Under the pieces are notes generated by a model. That model worked only from the letters and a program-made list of their open reading frames with translations, was not told the DNA's origin and did not search any database. From the NCBI GenBank assembly GCA_013153915.1, contig JAADDL010000108.1, positions 1 through 17,853 on the forward strand: a stretch of DNA of 17,853 nt, written 5' to 3'. Position numbers and translations under genes: made by a program. This document shows, piece after piece, positions 1 to 7,485 of this stretch; position 1 is the first letter of the stretch, and each line of letters starts with the position of its first letter. The stretch comes from Campylobacterota bacterium (GTDB lineage: Bacteria > Campylobacterota > Campylobacteria > Campylobacterales > JALSKU01).

Positions 1-1214
1 TTGATAACAGACTTATAGATTGGTTGGTTGAAGAGTTCAAAAAAGATACGGGTATCGATCTAAAACAAGATGTTATGGCTCTTCAAAGATTAAAAGAGGC
101 TGCTGAAAACGCTAAAAAAGAGCTATCTTCAGCTACTGAAACAGAAGTAAACTTGCCGTTTATCACAGCTGATCAAACAGGTCCTAAGCACCTTGTTAAA
201 AAGATAACAAGAGCAAAATTTGAAAGCTTGATTGAGGATTTGGTAAACGAAACTATCGATAAGATAGGCGAAGTTATCAAAGAGAGTGATGTAAACAAAG
301 ATGAAATAAAAGAGATCGTAATGGTCGGAGGAAGCACAAGAGTTCCTTTGGTTCAAGAGAAAGTTAAAGCGTTCTTTGGAAAAGAGCTTAACAAATCTAT
401 GAACCCTGACGAAGTAGTTGCGATAGGTGCGGCTATACAAGGTGCGGTTATCAAAGGTGATGTAAAAGATGTATTGCTCCTTGATATCACACCTCTAAGC
501 TTGGGTATAGAGACTCTTGGCGGCGTTACTACTAAAGTAATCGAGAAAGGTACGACCATACCGGTTAAGAAGTCTCAGATATTCTCAACAGCCGAAGATA
601 ACCAAAGTGCGGTTACAATTCATGTATTGCAAGGTGAGAGAGAGTTTGCAAAAGACAATAAATCTCTCGGACAATTTAATCTTGAGGGAATTCCACCTGC
701 TCCAAGAGGTGTTCCTCAAATCGAAGTTACATTCGATATCGACGCAAACGGTATCTTGACTGTTAGCGCTAAAGATAAAGCGACAGGTAAAGCTCAAGAG
801 ATCAAAATCACGGGTTCAAGCGGACTCGATGAGGCTGAGATAGAGAAGATGGTAAAAGATGCCGAACTTCATAAAGAGGAAGATAAAAAGAGAAAAGAGT
901 TGATAGAGGCTAAAAACCAAGCGGACGCTTTGGCTCATCAAACGGAAAAAACTCTTAACGAAGTAGGCGATAAGATTGACCAAGCTGAAAAAGATAAGGT
1001 TCAAGCCGCTCTAAACGACCTAAAAGAGACATTGAAAAACGACAATGTCACCAAAGAGCAAATTGACGAGAAAGTAAAAGCTTTGAGTGATGTTAGCCAT
1101 AAACTAGCGGAAGCTATGTATAAAAAAGATGAGCAACCTTCAGGTGGCGCTCAAGGAGGAGCTTCTCAAGACAAGTCCGGCGACGACGACGTGATTGACG
1201 CCGAGGTTGAATAA
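1..1214 (+). CDS. dnaK: Chaperone protein DnaK (Hsp70), 5'-truncated by window edge
   Basis: Cytosolic ATP-dependent chaperone that works with DnaJ and GrpE to fold and refold proteins. The reading frame is open from base 3 (D-N-R-L-I-D-W-L), so the gene enters from the left; TTG at 24 lies inside this conserved stretch and is not the start. About 403 residues are visible. By comparison with E. coli DnaK about 230 N-terminal residues, most of the ATPase lobe I region, are missing. Visible in order: the rest of the nucleotide-binding domain (VNLPFITAD, EIVMVGGSTRVPLVQ, NPDEVVAIGAA), the DVLLLD interdomain linker, the beta-sandwich substrate-binding domain (TPLSLGIETLGG, STAEDNQSAVTIHVLQGER), the charged alpha-helical lid, and a Gly/Asp-rich tail ending in DDDVIDAEVE, close to the usual DDVVDAEFEEV tail. 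In this phylum dnaK usually follows hrcA-grpE; those genes would lie outside the window. Identification is secure. Confidence 0.98.
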   Translation, partial: DNRLIDWLVEEFKKDTGIDLKQDVMALQRLKEAAENAKKELSSATETEVNLPFITADQTGPKHLVKKITRAKFESLIEDLVNETIDKIGEVIKESDVNKDEIKEIVMVGGSTRVPLVQEKVKAFFGKELNKSMNPDEVVAIGAAIQGAVIKGDVKDVLLLDITPLSLGIETLGGVTTKVIEKGTTIPVKKSQIFSTAEDNQSAVTIHVLQGEREFAKDNKSLGQFNLEGIPPAPRGVPQIEVTFDIDANGILTVSAKDKATGKAQEIKITGSSGLDEAEIEKMVKDAELHKEEDKKRKELIEAKNQADALAHQTEKTLNEVGDKIDQAEKDKVQAALNDLKETLKNDNVTKEQIDEKVKALSDVSHKLAEAMYKKDEQPSGGAQGGASQDKSGDDDVIDAEVE

Positions 1215-1227
1215 ATCTTCAGAGATA

Positions 1228-1255
1228 ATGACGCTCGGATATTTCCGAGCGTCAT
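1228..1255 (+). terminator. 12-bp perfect hairpin after dnaK
   Basis: A perfect inverted repeat begins 13 bases after the dnaK stop: left arm atgacgctcgga (1228-1239), loop tatt, right arm tccgagcgtcat (1244-1255). The inner stem is GC-rich against an AT-rich background. It is followed by taaaaatc rather than a run of T, so it lacks the U-tract of a classical intrinsic terminator. The most likely roles are termination or 3'-end protection of the dnaK mRNA. Confidence 0.65.
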
Positions 1256-1314
1256 AAAAATCTAAAACTACACGATAAATATCTTAAATTAACACAAAAT
1301 TTTTAATTTTTATG

Positions 1315-1320
1315 TATAAT
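1315..1320 (+). promoter_or_regulatory. -10 element, promoter for dsbD
   Basis: A perfect TATAAT sits 43 bases before the dsbD ATG, directly preceded by TG, in a very AT-rich stretch. No TTGACA-like -35 lies at 16-18 bases. This fits sigma70 promoters in Campylobacterota, which depend on the -10 and on periodic AT-rich upstream sequence. Transcription would start near 1327 and give a leader of roughly 37 nt. Confidence 0.65.
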
Positions 1321-1363
1321 ATGGCACTTTTTTCAATTTTATATTTTGACAAAGGATGTGCCG

Positions 1364-3241
1364 ATGAAAAAAGCTCTTTTTTCAATTTTGTTTTTTACAT
1401 TAATTTTTAGCCTAAAATTGCAAGCGGGTTTTACTTTAAACGATAACGTACTGAGTGCAGACCAAGCGTTTAATCCTTCGGTTGTATTAAAAAAAGATCA
1501 AATCGACGTCAATATTAAATTGGGAGATAAAATATATCTTTACAAAGATAAGATAAAACTATATATCGTCGATCCTCGAAAGATTTTTTTAAACGATTAC
1601 GCAACTTTTCCAAAACCTGAAAAATATCATGATTTTTTAGTCTATACGGATAACGTCGATATTAAAATCCCGAAAAAAATAATAGAAGAAAAATTGGGTA
1701 AAAATATAGATAAAATTAAGCTAAAACTCTCTTTTCAGGGGTGTTCGAAACTAGGTCTTTGCTATTCTCCCGTTAGAAAGATATATGAGTTAAGCCTAAA
1801 GGAAAACAAACTCAACACCAAAGCGTCAAACGGTTCGCATAGCGGTTCCAAATGGGCTATGAATAGTCTTGAAAAGAAAAATAAAATCAAAAAAGTTTCC
1901 GAGCCTAAAAAAATAGAAAAAAAAGAGATATCAAAAGAGAACAAGATAGTTCAAACGCTTGCTAAAAGCAGTATTTGGGTTGTTCTTGTAACTTTTTTCG
2001 GGTTTGGATTGCTTTTGTCTCTTACTCCTTGTATCTTTCCCATGATACCGATACTTTCGTCTATCATAGTATCTCAGTCCAAAGAGAATATGTCGGCTAA
2101 AAGAGGTTTTTTTCTCTCTTTGGTATATGTTTTATCGATGTCGGTAGCCTATACGATAGCGGGGGTTTTTGCCGGATTGTTCGGTGCGAATATTCAAATA
2201 TATATGCAAAATCCTTGGGTTATAGTTATTTTTTCCGCTATTTTCGTAGCTTTAGCTTTTTCGATGTTTGGATATTACGAGTTGCAACTTCCGAGCTCAT
2301 TTCAGGCAAAAGTCAATAAAACAAGCGATAAAGCTAAAGGTAAAGGGCTTATAAGCGTTATGGTTATGGGATTTTTATCGGCTTTGATAGTGGGTCCATG
2401 CGTAGCGGCACCGCTTGCCGGAGCGCTTATATATATCGGACAAACCGGAGATGCTTTACTAGGCGGAGCGGCTTTATTTATCATGAGCTTGGGTATGGGG
2501 ATGCCTTTATTGCTTATCGGGCTTGGCGCCGGTAAGTTTATGCCAAAACCCGGCGGATGGATGGAAAATGTTTCCAAAATCTTCGGTGTGGTTATGCTGG
2601 CGGTAGCCCTTTATATGCTCTCAAGGATACTAAATCCTCAAATCACCATGTTTTTGTGGTCGTTTTTATTTATAGGTTCTGCTGTCTATCTTGGAGCTTT
2701 GGAGCCTTTGAAAGAGAATGTAAAAGGCATCAAAAAGATGTCAAAGGTTATAGGTATCGTTTTTTTATTGTACGGTATCGTTTTATTTGTAGGAGCGTTT
2801 CTTGGAGGAGAAAATCCTTTGAATCCTTTGGAAAACCTAAGAAAAACATCAACATATGCTTTAAATAGCCCTATCGAAGCCGTTAAACCCTCTTTTAAAG
2901 TGGTAAAAAACGAAAAAGAGTTGAATGATGCCATAAATAGCTCCACAAAGCCCGTTCTTGTCGATTTTTCCGCTGATTGGTGCGTAAGTTGCAAAGAGTT
3001 GGAACACAACACATTCAGCAATCCGCAAGTACAAAAGCTATTTAAAGATTTTAAGCTTATAAGAGTGGATGTGACGAAAAATACGCAAGAAGACAAAAAT
3101 CTAATGAAAAAGTATCAAGTATTCGGACCTCCCGTTGTACTCTTTTTCGATACCGACCATAAGCAAATCAAAAATAAAAAAGTGGTCGGATACATGAAGC
3201 CTGAGGATTTTATAAAGCATATAAAGGATATTTTGCATTAG
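1364..3241 (+). CDS. dsbD: Thiol:disulfide interchange protein DsbD, three-domain
   Basis: Inner-membrane protein that passes electrons from cytosolic thioredoxin to the periplasm, keeping periplasmic thiol proteins and cytochrome c maturation factors reduced. I start it at ATG 1364 (625 aa), not at the in-frame TTG 1346, because aaagga at 1351-1356 is correctly spaced (7 nt) and the first residues (MKKALFSILFFTLIFSLKLQ) form a signal peptide. All six redox cysteines are present: C127 and C133 in the N-terminal DsbD-alpha domain (QGCSKLGLCYSP); C223 (LTPCIFP) and C346 (GPCVAAP) in the central multi-TM beta domain; and C540/C543 (DWCVSCKE) in the C-terminal thioredoxin-like domain. A Lys/Glu-rich linker at about residues 165-200 separates the alpha and beta domains and accounts for the length above E. 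coli DsbD (565 aa). It appears monocistronic, with a candidate promoter for the next gene just after its stop. Confidence 0.96.
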   Translation: MKKALFSILFFTLIFSLKLQAGFTLNDNVLSADQAFNPSVVLKKDQIDVNIKLGDKIYLYKDKIKLYIVDPRKIFLNDYATFPKPEKYHDFLVYTDNVDIKIPKKIIEEKLGKNIDKIKLKLSFQGCSKLGLCYSPVRKIYELSLKENKLNTKASNGSHSGSKWAMNSLEKKNKIKKVSEPKKIEKKEISKENKIVQTLAKSSIWVVLVTFFGFGLLLSLTPCIFPMIPILSSIIVSQSKENMSAKRGFFLSLVYVLSMSVAYTIAGVFAGLFGANIQIYMQNPWVIVIFSAIFVALAFSMFGYYELQLPSSFQAKVNKTSDKAKGKGLISVMVMGFLSALIVGPCVAAPLAGALIYIGQTGDALLGGAALFIMSLGMGMPLLLIGLGAGKFMPKPGGWMENVSKIFGVVMLAVALYMLSRILNPQITMFLWSFLFIGSAVYLGALEPLKENVKGIKKMSKVIGIVFLLYGIVLFVGAFLGGENPLNPLENLRKTSTYALNSPIEAVKPSFKVVKNEKELNDAINSSTKPVLVDFSADWCVSCKELEHNTFSNPQVQKLFKDFKLIRVDVTKNTQEDKNLMKKYQVFGPPVVLFFDTDHKQIKNKKVVGYMKPEDFIKHIKDILH

Positions 3242-3247
3242 ATATGG

Positions 3248-3253
3248 TATCAT
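3248..3253 (+). promoter_or_regulatory. Possible extended -10 for the pyrC-like/proA operon
   Basis: TGGTATCAT lies just after the dsbD stop: TATCAT matches TATAAT at five of six positions and carries the TGn extension. A start near 3260 would leave about 20 nt of leader before the ATG at 3280. No good -35 is seen. Read-through from dsbD across this 38-bp gap is also possible. Confidence 0.4.
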
Positions 3254-3279
3254 AACGCATAAAAACTTTAGGAATGTAT

Positions 3280-4488
3280 ATGCTCATAAAAAATGCGAAT
3301 ATCGTTACTCAAGATAAAGTCATAAAGGGCGACATTAGGATAGTTGACGGCATCATAGAGGAGATCGACGCTTCTATCCGTCCTTTTCAAGACGAAAGGA
3401 TAATCGACGCCAAATCAAAATATCTTTTACCGAAATTAGTAGATACAAACGTAAGACTACTAGATGATACGCTAAGCGCTAAAAATCTCGATAAGTTGCT
3501 TAAAGCCGCAAAAAACGGCGGTGTGGGAAGATTTGTACTTATAGACGATTTTACTCCGAGGATAGAAAACTCCACTCAACTAGAGCTTTTAAACGACACT
3601 ATTGGCTCAAAGTCGAACAACTCAAAGATTACCATAAGTGTAAACTCTCTAAACAAAGATAAAAAACTTAATAATTTAGCGACATTTTTAAATAGAGGTG
3701 CAAAAGTTATATATACCCGTTCGGATATAGACGGCAACTTGCTTGTAAGAGTGATGCAGTATGCGGGTATGAAAAATAGACCTATATTTTGTTTTTGTGA
3801 AGATGAGAGTATAAAAAACAAAGGAGTGATAAACGAAGGGGAGCTATCTTTTAAATTGGGGCTTCCAGGAATATCAAAAATCGCACAAATAGCCGAAGTA
3901 TCGAAGGTGGTGGAACTTGCGACATTTTTTAACGTTAGGATACTATTTCAAGGCATAAGCACATCAAAATCGGTTCAAATCCTAAGAGCCGTCAAAAAAA
4001 GCAACAAAAATGTCTTTACCGAAGTGCCGTTACACAATCTAATACTGGATGAAACCGAGTGCGACAACTTTAATACCGAAGCCAAACTCATAGCCCCTTT
4101 GAGAGAAAAAAGCGAGAAAGAGGAGATGATAAGACGATTGAAAAACGGAGATATAGACGTTATCACTTCATTACACTCTCCAAAATCGTATATCTATAAA
4201 GACGTAGCTTTCGAAGAGGCTAAAGAGGGTGCGGATACTATGGAGTTGACTCTAAAATTGGCATACACCTATCTTGTTAAAAACTCCGTTATCGATTTTT
4301 CGACACTATCAAACCTAATAAGCACCGCACCTGCTAAAATATTGGGAATTGACCACGCTATAAAAGTTGGAAATAAAGCTGAAATGATACTGTTTGATAC
4401 GGAACATAAATATACTATAGATAAAGAATCCTCACTATACCGAAATAAAGAGGTATACGGAAAAATATATGACATAGGAGGCGAATAG
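3280..4488 (+). CDS. Dihydroorotase homologue, probably non-catalytic (PyrC-like)
   Basis: Amidohydrolase-fold protein of the class I dihydroorotase ('multifunctional complex type') family; true members close carbamoyl-aspartate to dihydroorotate in pyrimidine synthesis. Start chosen at ATG 3280 (402 aa) because aggaa at 3270-3274 sits 5-9 nt before it and abuts the ATG at 3274. The family framework is clear: GDIRIVDGIIEEID, LLPKLVDTNVRL, a segment like HFQHVST, EVPLHNL, LIAPLREKSEKEEM, KDVAFEEA and STAPAKILGID. The catalytic residues are largely gone. The DxHxH metal motif reads D55-T-N57-V-R59, the His of FQHVST is Gly (FQGIST), and the ATDHAPH motif reads TSLHSPK (residues 296-302) with Asp replaced by Leu298. 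By analogy with the inactive PyrC' proteins that assemble with aspartate transcarbamoylase, it is probably a structural partner. It is the first gene of a likely operon, with proA starting directly after its stop. A diverged amidohydrolase with another role cannot be excluded. Confidence 0.8.
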   Translation: MLIKNANIVTQDKVIKGDIRIVDGIIEEIDASIRPFQDERIIDAKSKYLLPKLVDTNVRLLDDTLSAKNLDKLLKAAKNGGVGRFVLIDDFTPRIENSTQLELLNDTIGSKSNNSKITISVNSLNKDKKLNNLATFLNRGAKVIYTRSDIDGNLLVRVMQYAGMKNRPIFCFCEDESIKNKGVINEGELSFKLGLPGISKIAQIAEVSKVVELATFFNVRILFQGISTSKSVQILRAVKKSNKNVFTEVPLHNLILDETECDNFNTEAKLIAPLREKSEKEEMIRRLKNGDIDVITSLHSPKSYIYKDVAFEEAKEGADTMELTLKLAYTYLVKNSVIDFSTLSNLISTAPAKILGIDHAIKVGNKAEMILFDTEHKYTIDKESSLYRNKEVYGKIYDIGGE

Positions 4489-5724
4489 ATGGAGAGTTTT
4501 TTGCAAAAAGCCAAAGAGGCAAGCGAGATATTATCGACACTGCCTCCTACCAAAAAGAGTGAGATACTTATTGCTATGGCGGACGCTTTGGAAAAAGAGC
4601 GCAATGAGATATTGAACGCTAACGCTCAAGATATGACCGTAAGTAGAAAAGATGATTTAAGTCAAGCTTTGCTTGATAGGCTTTTTCTTGATGAAAACAG
4701 GATATACGCTATGTCAAAAGGTATCAAAGAGATAGCCTCACTAAAAGAGCCGGTAGGAAGAGTGCTTGAAGGGTGGGTCAATAAAGATAACCTAAGGATA
4801 GAAAAGGTATCCGTACCTATCGGAGTTATCGGTATCATATATGAAAGTCGCCCCAATGTCACCAGCGATACCGCCGCTTTGTGTTTTAAAAGCGGAAATG
4901 TTTGTATCCTAAAAGGAGGCAAAGAGGCAAAAAACAGTAACATAGCGATAGCATCCGTACTAAGAAAAGTGCTTGAGAGTTTCAATCTGCCTAAAGAGGC
5001 TATTACGCTTCTTCCCGATTATTCAAGAGAGGGAGTTTCAAAGCTTATAAAGATGGATAAGTATGTGGACTTGATAATCCCTCGCGGTGGAGAAAATCTA
5101 ATAAGATACATATCTCAAAACTCGACCGTACCCGTCATAAAACATGATAAAGGATTGTGCCACACATACATAGATAAAGATGCCGATATTAAAAAAGCCG
5201 TCGATATAGCCGTAAACGCAAAAGTGCAAAGACCGGGAGTTTGCAACGCTATGGAGACTCTTTTGGTGGATGAAAAAATATACAAAGATATTTTACCGAT
5301 ACTAAAAAAAGTATTTGACGAAAACAAGACCTTGCTTAAAGGGTGTGAAAAGTGCCGTGAAGTGATAGATGTACAAAAAGCCGACGAAGAGGATTTTCAT
5401 ACCGAATATTTAGCAAATATTCTATCTATAAAAGTGGTAAAAGATTTGGATGAAGCCGTTAGCCATATCCAAACATACGGTTCGGGTCACTCCGAAGCCA
5501 TAGTGAGCGAAAACTACACAACCGCCGAAGAATTTTTAAACAGAGTGGACGCTTCATGCGTTTATGTAAACGCAAGTACTAGATTTACCGACGGAGGAGA
5601 GTTCGGGTTTGGCGCCGAAGTTGGCATAAGCACAAGCAAACTTCACTCAAGAGGACCTATGGGTATAAACGATTTAACCACATACAAATATAAGATATAC
5701 GGAAACGGTCAAATAAGAAAATGA
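4489..5724 (+). CDS. proA: Gamma-glutamyl phosphate reductase
   Basis: Cytosolic NADPH-dependent enzyme that reduces gamma-glutamyl phosphate to glutamate-5-semialdehyde, the second step of proline synthesis. The 411 aa match the usual family length (about 415). Aldehyde-dehydrogenase-superfamily features are clear: the cofactor-binding segment VPIGVIGIIYESRPNVTSD, the FKSGNVCILKGGKEA motif, the catalytic cysteine C252 in RPGVCNAMETLLV, the ASTRFTDGGEFGFGAEVGIS segment, and the C-terminal RGPMGINDLTTYKY signature. A strong AGGAGG at 4476-4481 lies 7 nt before the ATG, which follows the upstream stop codon with no gap. Its stop overlaps the next start. The proB partner (glutamate 5-kinase) is not in this window. 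Confidence 0.97.
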   Translation: MESFLQKAKEASEILSTLPPTKKSEILIAMADALEKERNEILNANAQDMTVSRKDDLSQALLDRLFLDENRIYAMSKGIKEIASLKEPVGRVLEGWVNKDNLRIEKVSVPIGVIGIIYESRPNVTSDTAALCFKSGNVCILKGGKEAKNSNIAIASVLRKVLESFNLPKEAITLLPDYSREGVSKLIKMDKYVDLIIPRGGENLIRYISQNSTVPVIKHDKGLCHTYIDKDADIKKAVDIAVNAKVQRPGVCNAMETLLVDEKIYKDILPILKKVFDENKTLLKGCEKCREVIDVQKADEEDFHTEYLANILSIKVVKDLDEAVSHIQTYGSGHSEAIVSENYTTAEEFLNRVDASCVYVNASTRFTDGGEFGFGAEVGISTSKLHSRGPMGINDLTTYKYKIYGNGQIRK

Positions 5725-6302
5725 GTGAGGAGTATCTTTTAGAGATAGAAAACTTAACTTTCGGATACGACAAAGACATACCGCTTTTTAAAGATTTTAA
5801 CCTAAAGCTCAAAAGAGGCGAAATTATCTCCATAGTGGGAAAAAGCGGGATAGGTAAAACGACTCTTTTTTCACTGATTTGCAAAGAGTTGAAGCCTCAA
5901 AAAGGCACTATAAAAGTAAAAAAGGTTTCTCAAATATTTCAAGATCCGTACTCATCTTTTCACCCCTCTTACTCCATACTAAATCAAATACAAGATGTAG
6001 CCTCCGTTGAAGGCATAGAGAGCTACTTGGATGATTTGGATATCAAAAAAGAGCTTTTGGATAAATTGCCCCATAAATTGAGCGGAGGACAGTTACAAAG
6101 ATGTAGCATTTTAAGGGCGCTTTTAATGAAAAGTGATATAATTTTGGCTGACGAACCTACAAGTGCGCTTGACAATATAGTGCAACTTGACACCATGAAG
6201 CTTTTGATAAAATATTTAGATAGAGTGGGTATCTTGATAATAACCCACGATATGGACTTGGCAAAGTGGTGTAGCGATAAAATCATAAAATTAGGAGAAT
6301 AG
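5721..6302 (+). CDS. Orphan ABC transporter ATPase, peptide/nickel-type subfamily
   Basis: A 193-aa ATP-binding cassette with all motifs intact: Walker A GKSGIGKT (residues 40-47), Q-loop Q74 in IFQDPYSSFHP, signature LSGGQ (120-124), Walker B with D144-E145 in ILADEPTSALD, and switch His176 in IITHD. The FQDPYSS Q-loop is typical of OppD/DppF/NikE-type ATPases, but this protein lacks the C-terminal extension found in the oligopeptide subfamily and is shorter than usual (about 250-330 aa). Its ATG overlaps the proA stop (ATGA), indicating translational coupling. No permease or binding protein lies beside it, so the transported substrate cannot be read from context. It could energise a permease encoded elsewhere or act in a non-transport role. 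Confidence 0.85.
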   Translation: MSEEYLLEIENLTFGYDKDIPLFKDFNLKLKRGEIISIVGKSGIGKTTLFSLICKELKPQKGTIKVKKVSQIFQDPYSSFHPSYSILNQIQDVASVEGIESYLDDLDIKKELLDKLPHKLSGGQLQRCSILRALLMKSDIILADEPTSALDNIVQLDTMKLLIKYLDRVGILIITHDMDLAKWCSDKIIKLGE

Positions 6303-6304
6303 GG

Positions 6305-6760
6305 ATGGGTACATTTTTAAGAGTTTTTGGCATAATCTTAGCAGTTTTTATAATCTTTCAATTTATTCCGAACAAAAAAAAGTCAAATCCGCCCGTAGAT
6401 AAAAAATTAGAAATTAAAACACCCGCCAAAGTCGCATCAATACTAAAAAGATCTTGTTACGACTGTCACTCAAACGAAACAAAGTGGCCTTGGTGGAGCA
6501 GTGTAGCTCCTATGTCTTGGAGTGTGGTGGACGATGTCGTCGAGGGTAGAAAAGCTTTGAACTTCAGCATATGGAATAGTTACTCAAAAGAGAAACAAGA
6601 TAAGTTAAAAAAAGGTATATATAGAACCGTTATGGGACCTATGCCGCTACCTCAATACACTTGGTTACATCCCGAAGCGAAACTAACAAAAGAGGATATT
6701 AAGACTATAAGAGATTGGGCGAGTGACGGCAAAGGGTTTATTAAAACCGATGTTAGATAG
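6305..6760 (+). CDS. Membrane-anchored monohaem protein, Haem_bd family
   Basis: A 151-aa protein with an N-terminal hydrophobic segment (residues 4-21), likely an uncleaved anchor, followed by a periplasmic domain with one c-type haem site, C51-Y-D-C54-H55. The sequence after the haem site (SNETKWPWWSSVAPMSW), the YRTVMGPMPLPQYTWLHPEA segment and the final EDIKTIRDWASDG match the small Haem_bd cytochrome family. Met113 in GPMPL is a plausible axial ligand, by inference. The start is ATG 6305 with ggag at 6294-6297. It sits 2 bp after the ABC ATPase stop and is the last gene of the run. Its electron partners are unknown. Covalent haem attachment would need the cytochrome c maturation system, which in turn may depend on DsbD-supplied reductant. 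Confidence 0.85.
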   Translation: MGTFLRVFGIILAVFIIFQFIPNKKKSNPPVDKKLEIKTPAKVASILKRSCYDCHSNETKWPWWSSVAPMSWSVVDDVVEGRKALNFSIWNSYSKEKQDKLKKGIYRTVMGPMPLPQYTWLHPEAKLTKEDIKTIRDWASDGKGFIKTDVR

Positions 6761-6778
6761 GGTTAAAACCCTTCTAAC
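6752..6778. terminator. Hairpin spanning both stop codons of a convergent gene pair
   Basis: gttagatagggtt pairs with aacccttctaac around a 2-base loop, with one bulged T: 12 bp in all. It covers the stop codon of the haem gene (plus strand) and that of recO (minus strand), which are only 2 bp apart. The near-symmetry would give a hairpin in both transcripts. There is no U-run on either side, so a bidirectional terminator is only a possibility. Confidence 0.4.
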
Positions 6779-7380
6779 ATAGTTGCGTACAACTCTTCGA
6801 CTTCATCGGCGTCAAATAAGATGGAGTTATGCATACGAAAAAAGTGCTCCACCTTTTTCTTTAGAAATCCTCTTTTTGCTACGCATTTTTGACAAGCGGG
6901 CACATAAGACCTAACCAAACAGACGCTTTTATCCAACTTTTCACCGCACACAAAGCAGTTAAAATCGTTGTGTATCCTTCCTTCGTATTCTAATATCTTG
7001 GAGTATGACTCTATCATTACCCTTTTTGGATTTTCTTTTTCCAAATAGCGAGATATGTCTTCAAGCAAATCAAAATAAAATCCGCCAACCTCATCCACAT
7101 CTCTTAGGTGGCTATATAAAAGTTTCAAAAATTGTTGCCAAATATAAAATCTATCTCTTTGCAGTATCCACTTAAAAGGCAGATGGGATACGCTTCTTAG
7201 TTGAAAAAGATTTTCTTTGTTTGTCGGGTGAGCCTCATAATCTATCTTGTAACCTATCTGTATATGAGAGTGTCTCGCTCCGTAAAATCTATAAAGTGTT
7301 TTAACCCTTTTTTGGTTTAAGATACTAACGAGCAAATCTTCGTCTCTAACCTTAACGGTGTTTATAATATAGCCTTGCAT
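6763..7380 (-). CDS. recO: DNA repair protein RecO, Campylobacterota-type short form
   Basis: Recombination mediator that, with RecR, loads RecA onto SSB-coated single-stranded DNA at gaps. The protein is 205 aa, shorter than E. coli RecO (242 aa), as usual in this phylum. The N-terminal part (MQGYIINTVKVRDEDLLVSI, then KTLYRFYGARHS) fits the OB-fold domain, followed by a helical region (WQQFLKLLYSHLRDVDEV, ILEYEGRIH). A four-cysteine zinc site is visible: C142-F-V-C145 and C163-Q-K-C166. No Shine-Dalgarno sequence precedes the ATG; a promoter placed immediately upstream suggests a leaderless mRNA. It is the only complete minus-strand gene here, convergent with the haem gene and divergent from gltB. 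RecO sequences diverge fast, so the call rests on overall pattern plus the zinc site. Confidence 0.85.
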   Translation of the reverse strand: MQGYIINTVKVRDEDLLVSILNQKRVKTLYRFYGARHSHIQIGYKIDYEAHPTNKENLFQLRSVSHLPFKWILQRDRFYIWQQFLKLLYSHLRDVDEVGGFYFDLLEDISRYLEKENPKRVMIESYSKILEYEGRIHNDFNCFVCGEKLDKSVCLVRSYVPACQKCVAKRGFLKKKVEHFFRMHNSILFDADEVEELYATMLEGF

Positions 7381-7386
7381 GCCCGT

Positions 7387-7415
7387 ATTTTAGCATAGAT
7401 TAACACTTTTATCAA
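7387..7415 (-). promoter_or_regulatory. Promoter for recO (predicted leaderless transcript)
   Basis: Read on the minus strand: a -35 of TTGATA (7415-7410), a 17-bp spacer, and a -10 of TAAAAT (7392-7387) preceded by TGC, an extended -10. Counting the usual 7 bases from the -10 puts the start at about 7380, the A of the recO ATG. Confidence 0.65.
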
Positions 7416-7434
7416 ATTTTTACCATTCATTGGG

Positions 7435-7440
7435 TATAAT
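7435..7440 (+). promoter_or_regulatory. -10 element, promoter for gltB
   Basis: A perfect TATAAT lies 45 bases before the gltB ATG, behind an AT-rich, T-rich upstream region without a recognisable -35. The start near 7447 predicts a leader of about 39 nt. It lies back-to-back with the recO promoter in a 105-bp gap. Confidence 0.65.
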
Positions 7441-7473
7441 CAACAAATTTTATACCTAAAAGGTCATATTGCA

Positions 7474-7479
7474 GAAAGG
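7474..7479 (+). promoter_or_regulatory. Ribosome binding site that sets the gltB start
   Basis: gaaagg lies 6 nt before ATG 7486 but directly abuts the alternative TTG at 7480, so it favours the ATG. Confidence 0.6.
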
Positions 7480-7485
7480 TTGCGC

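Noticed and set aside
24..26. TTG as the start of dnaK
   Set aside because: The frame is open back to base 3 and encodes conserved internal DnaK residues; the gene is truncated by the window.
2557..3096. Overlapping open frames on both strands within dsbD
   Set aside because: Shadow frames of a clearly conserved gene, with no ribosome binding sites and no recognisable motifs.
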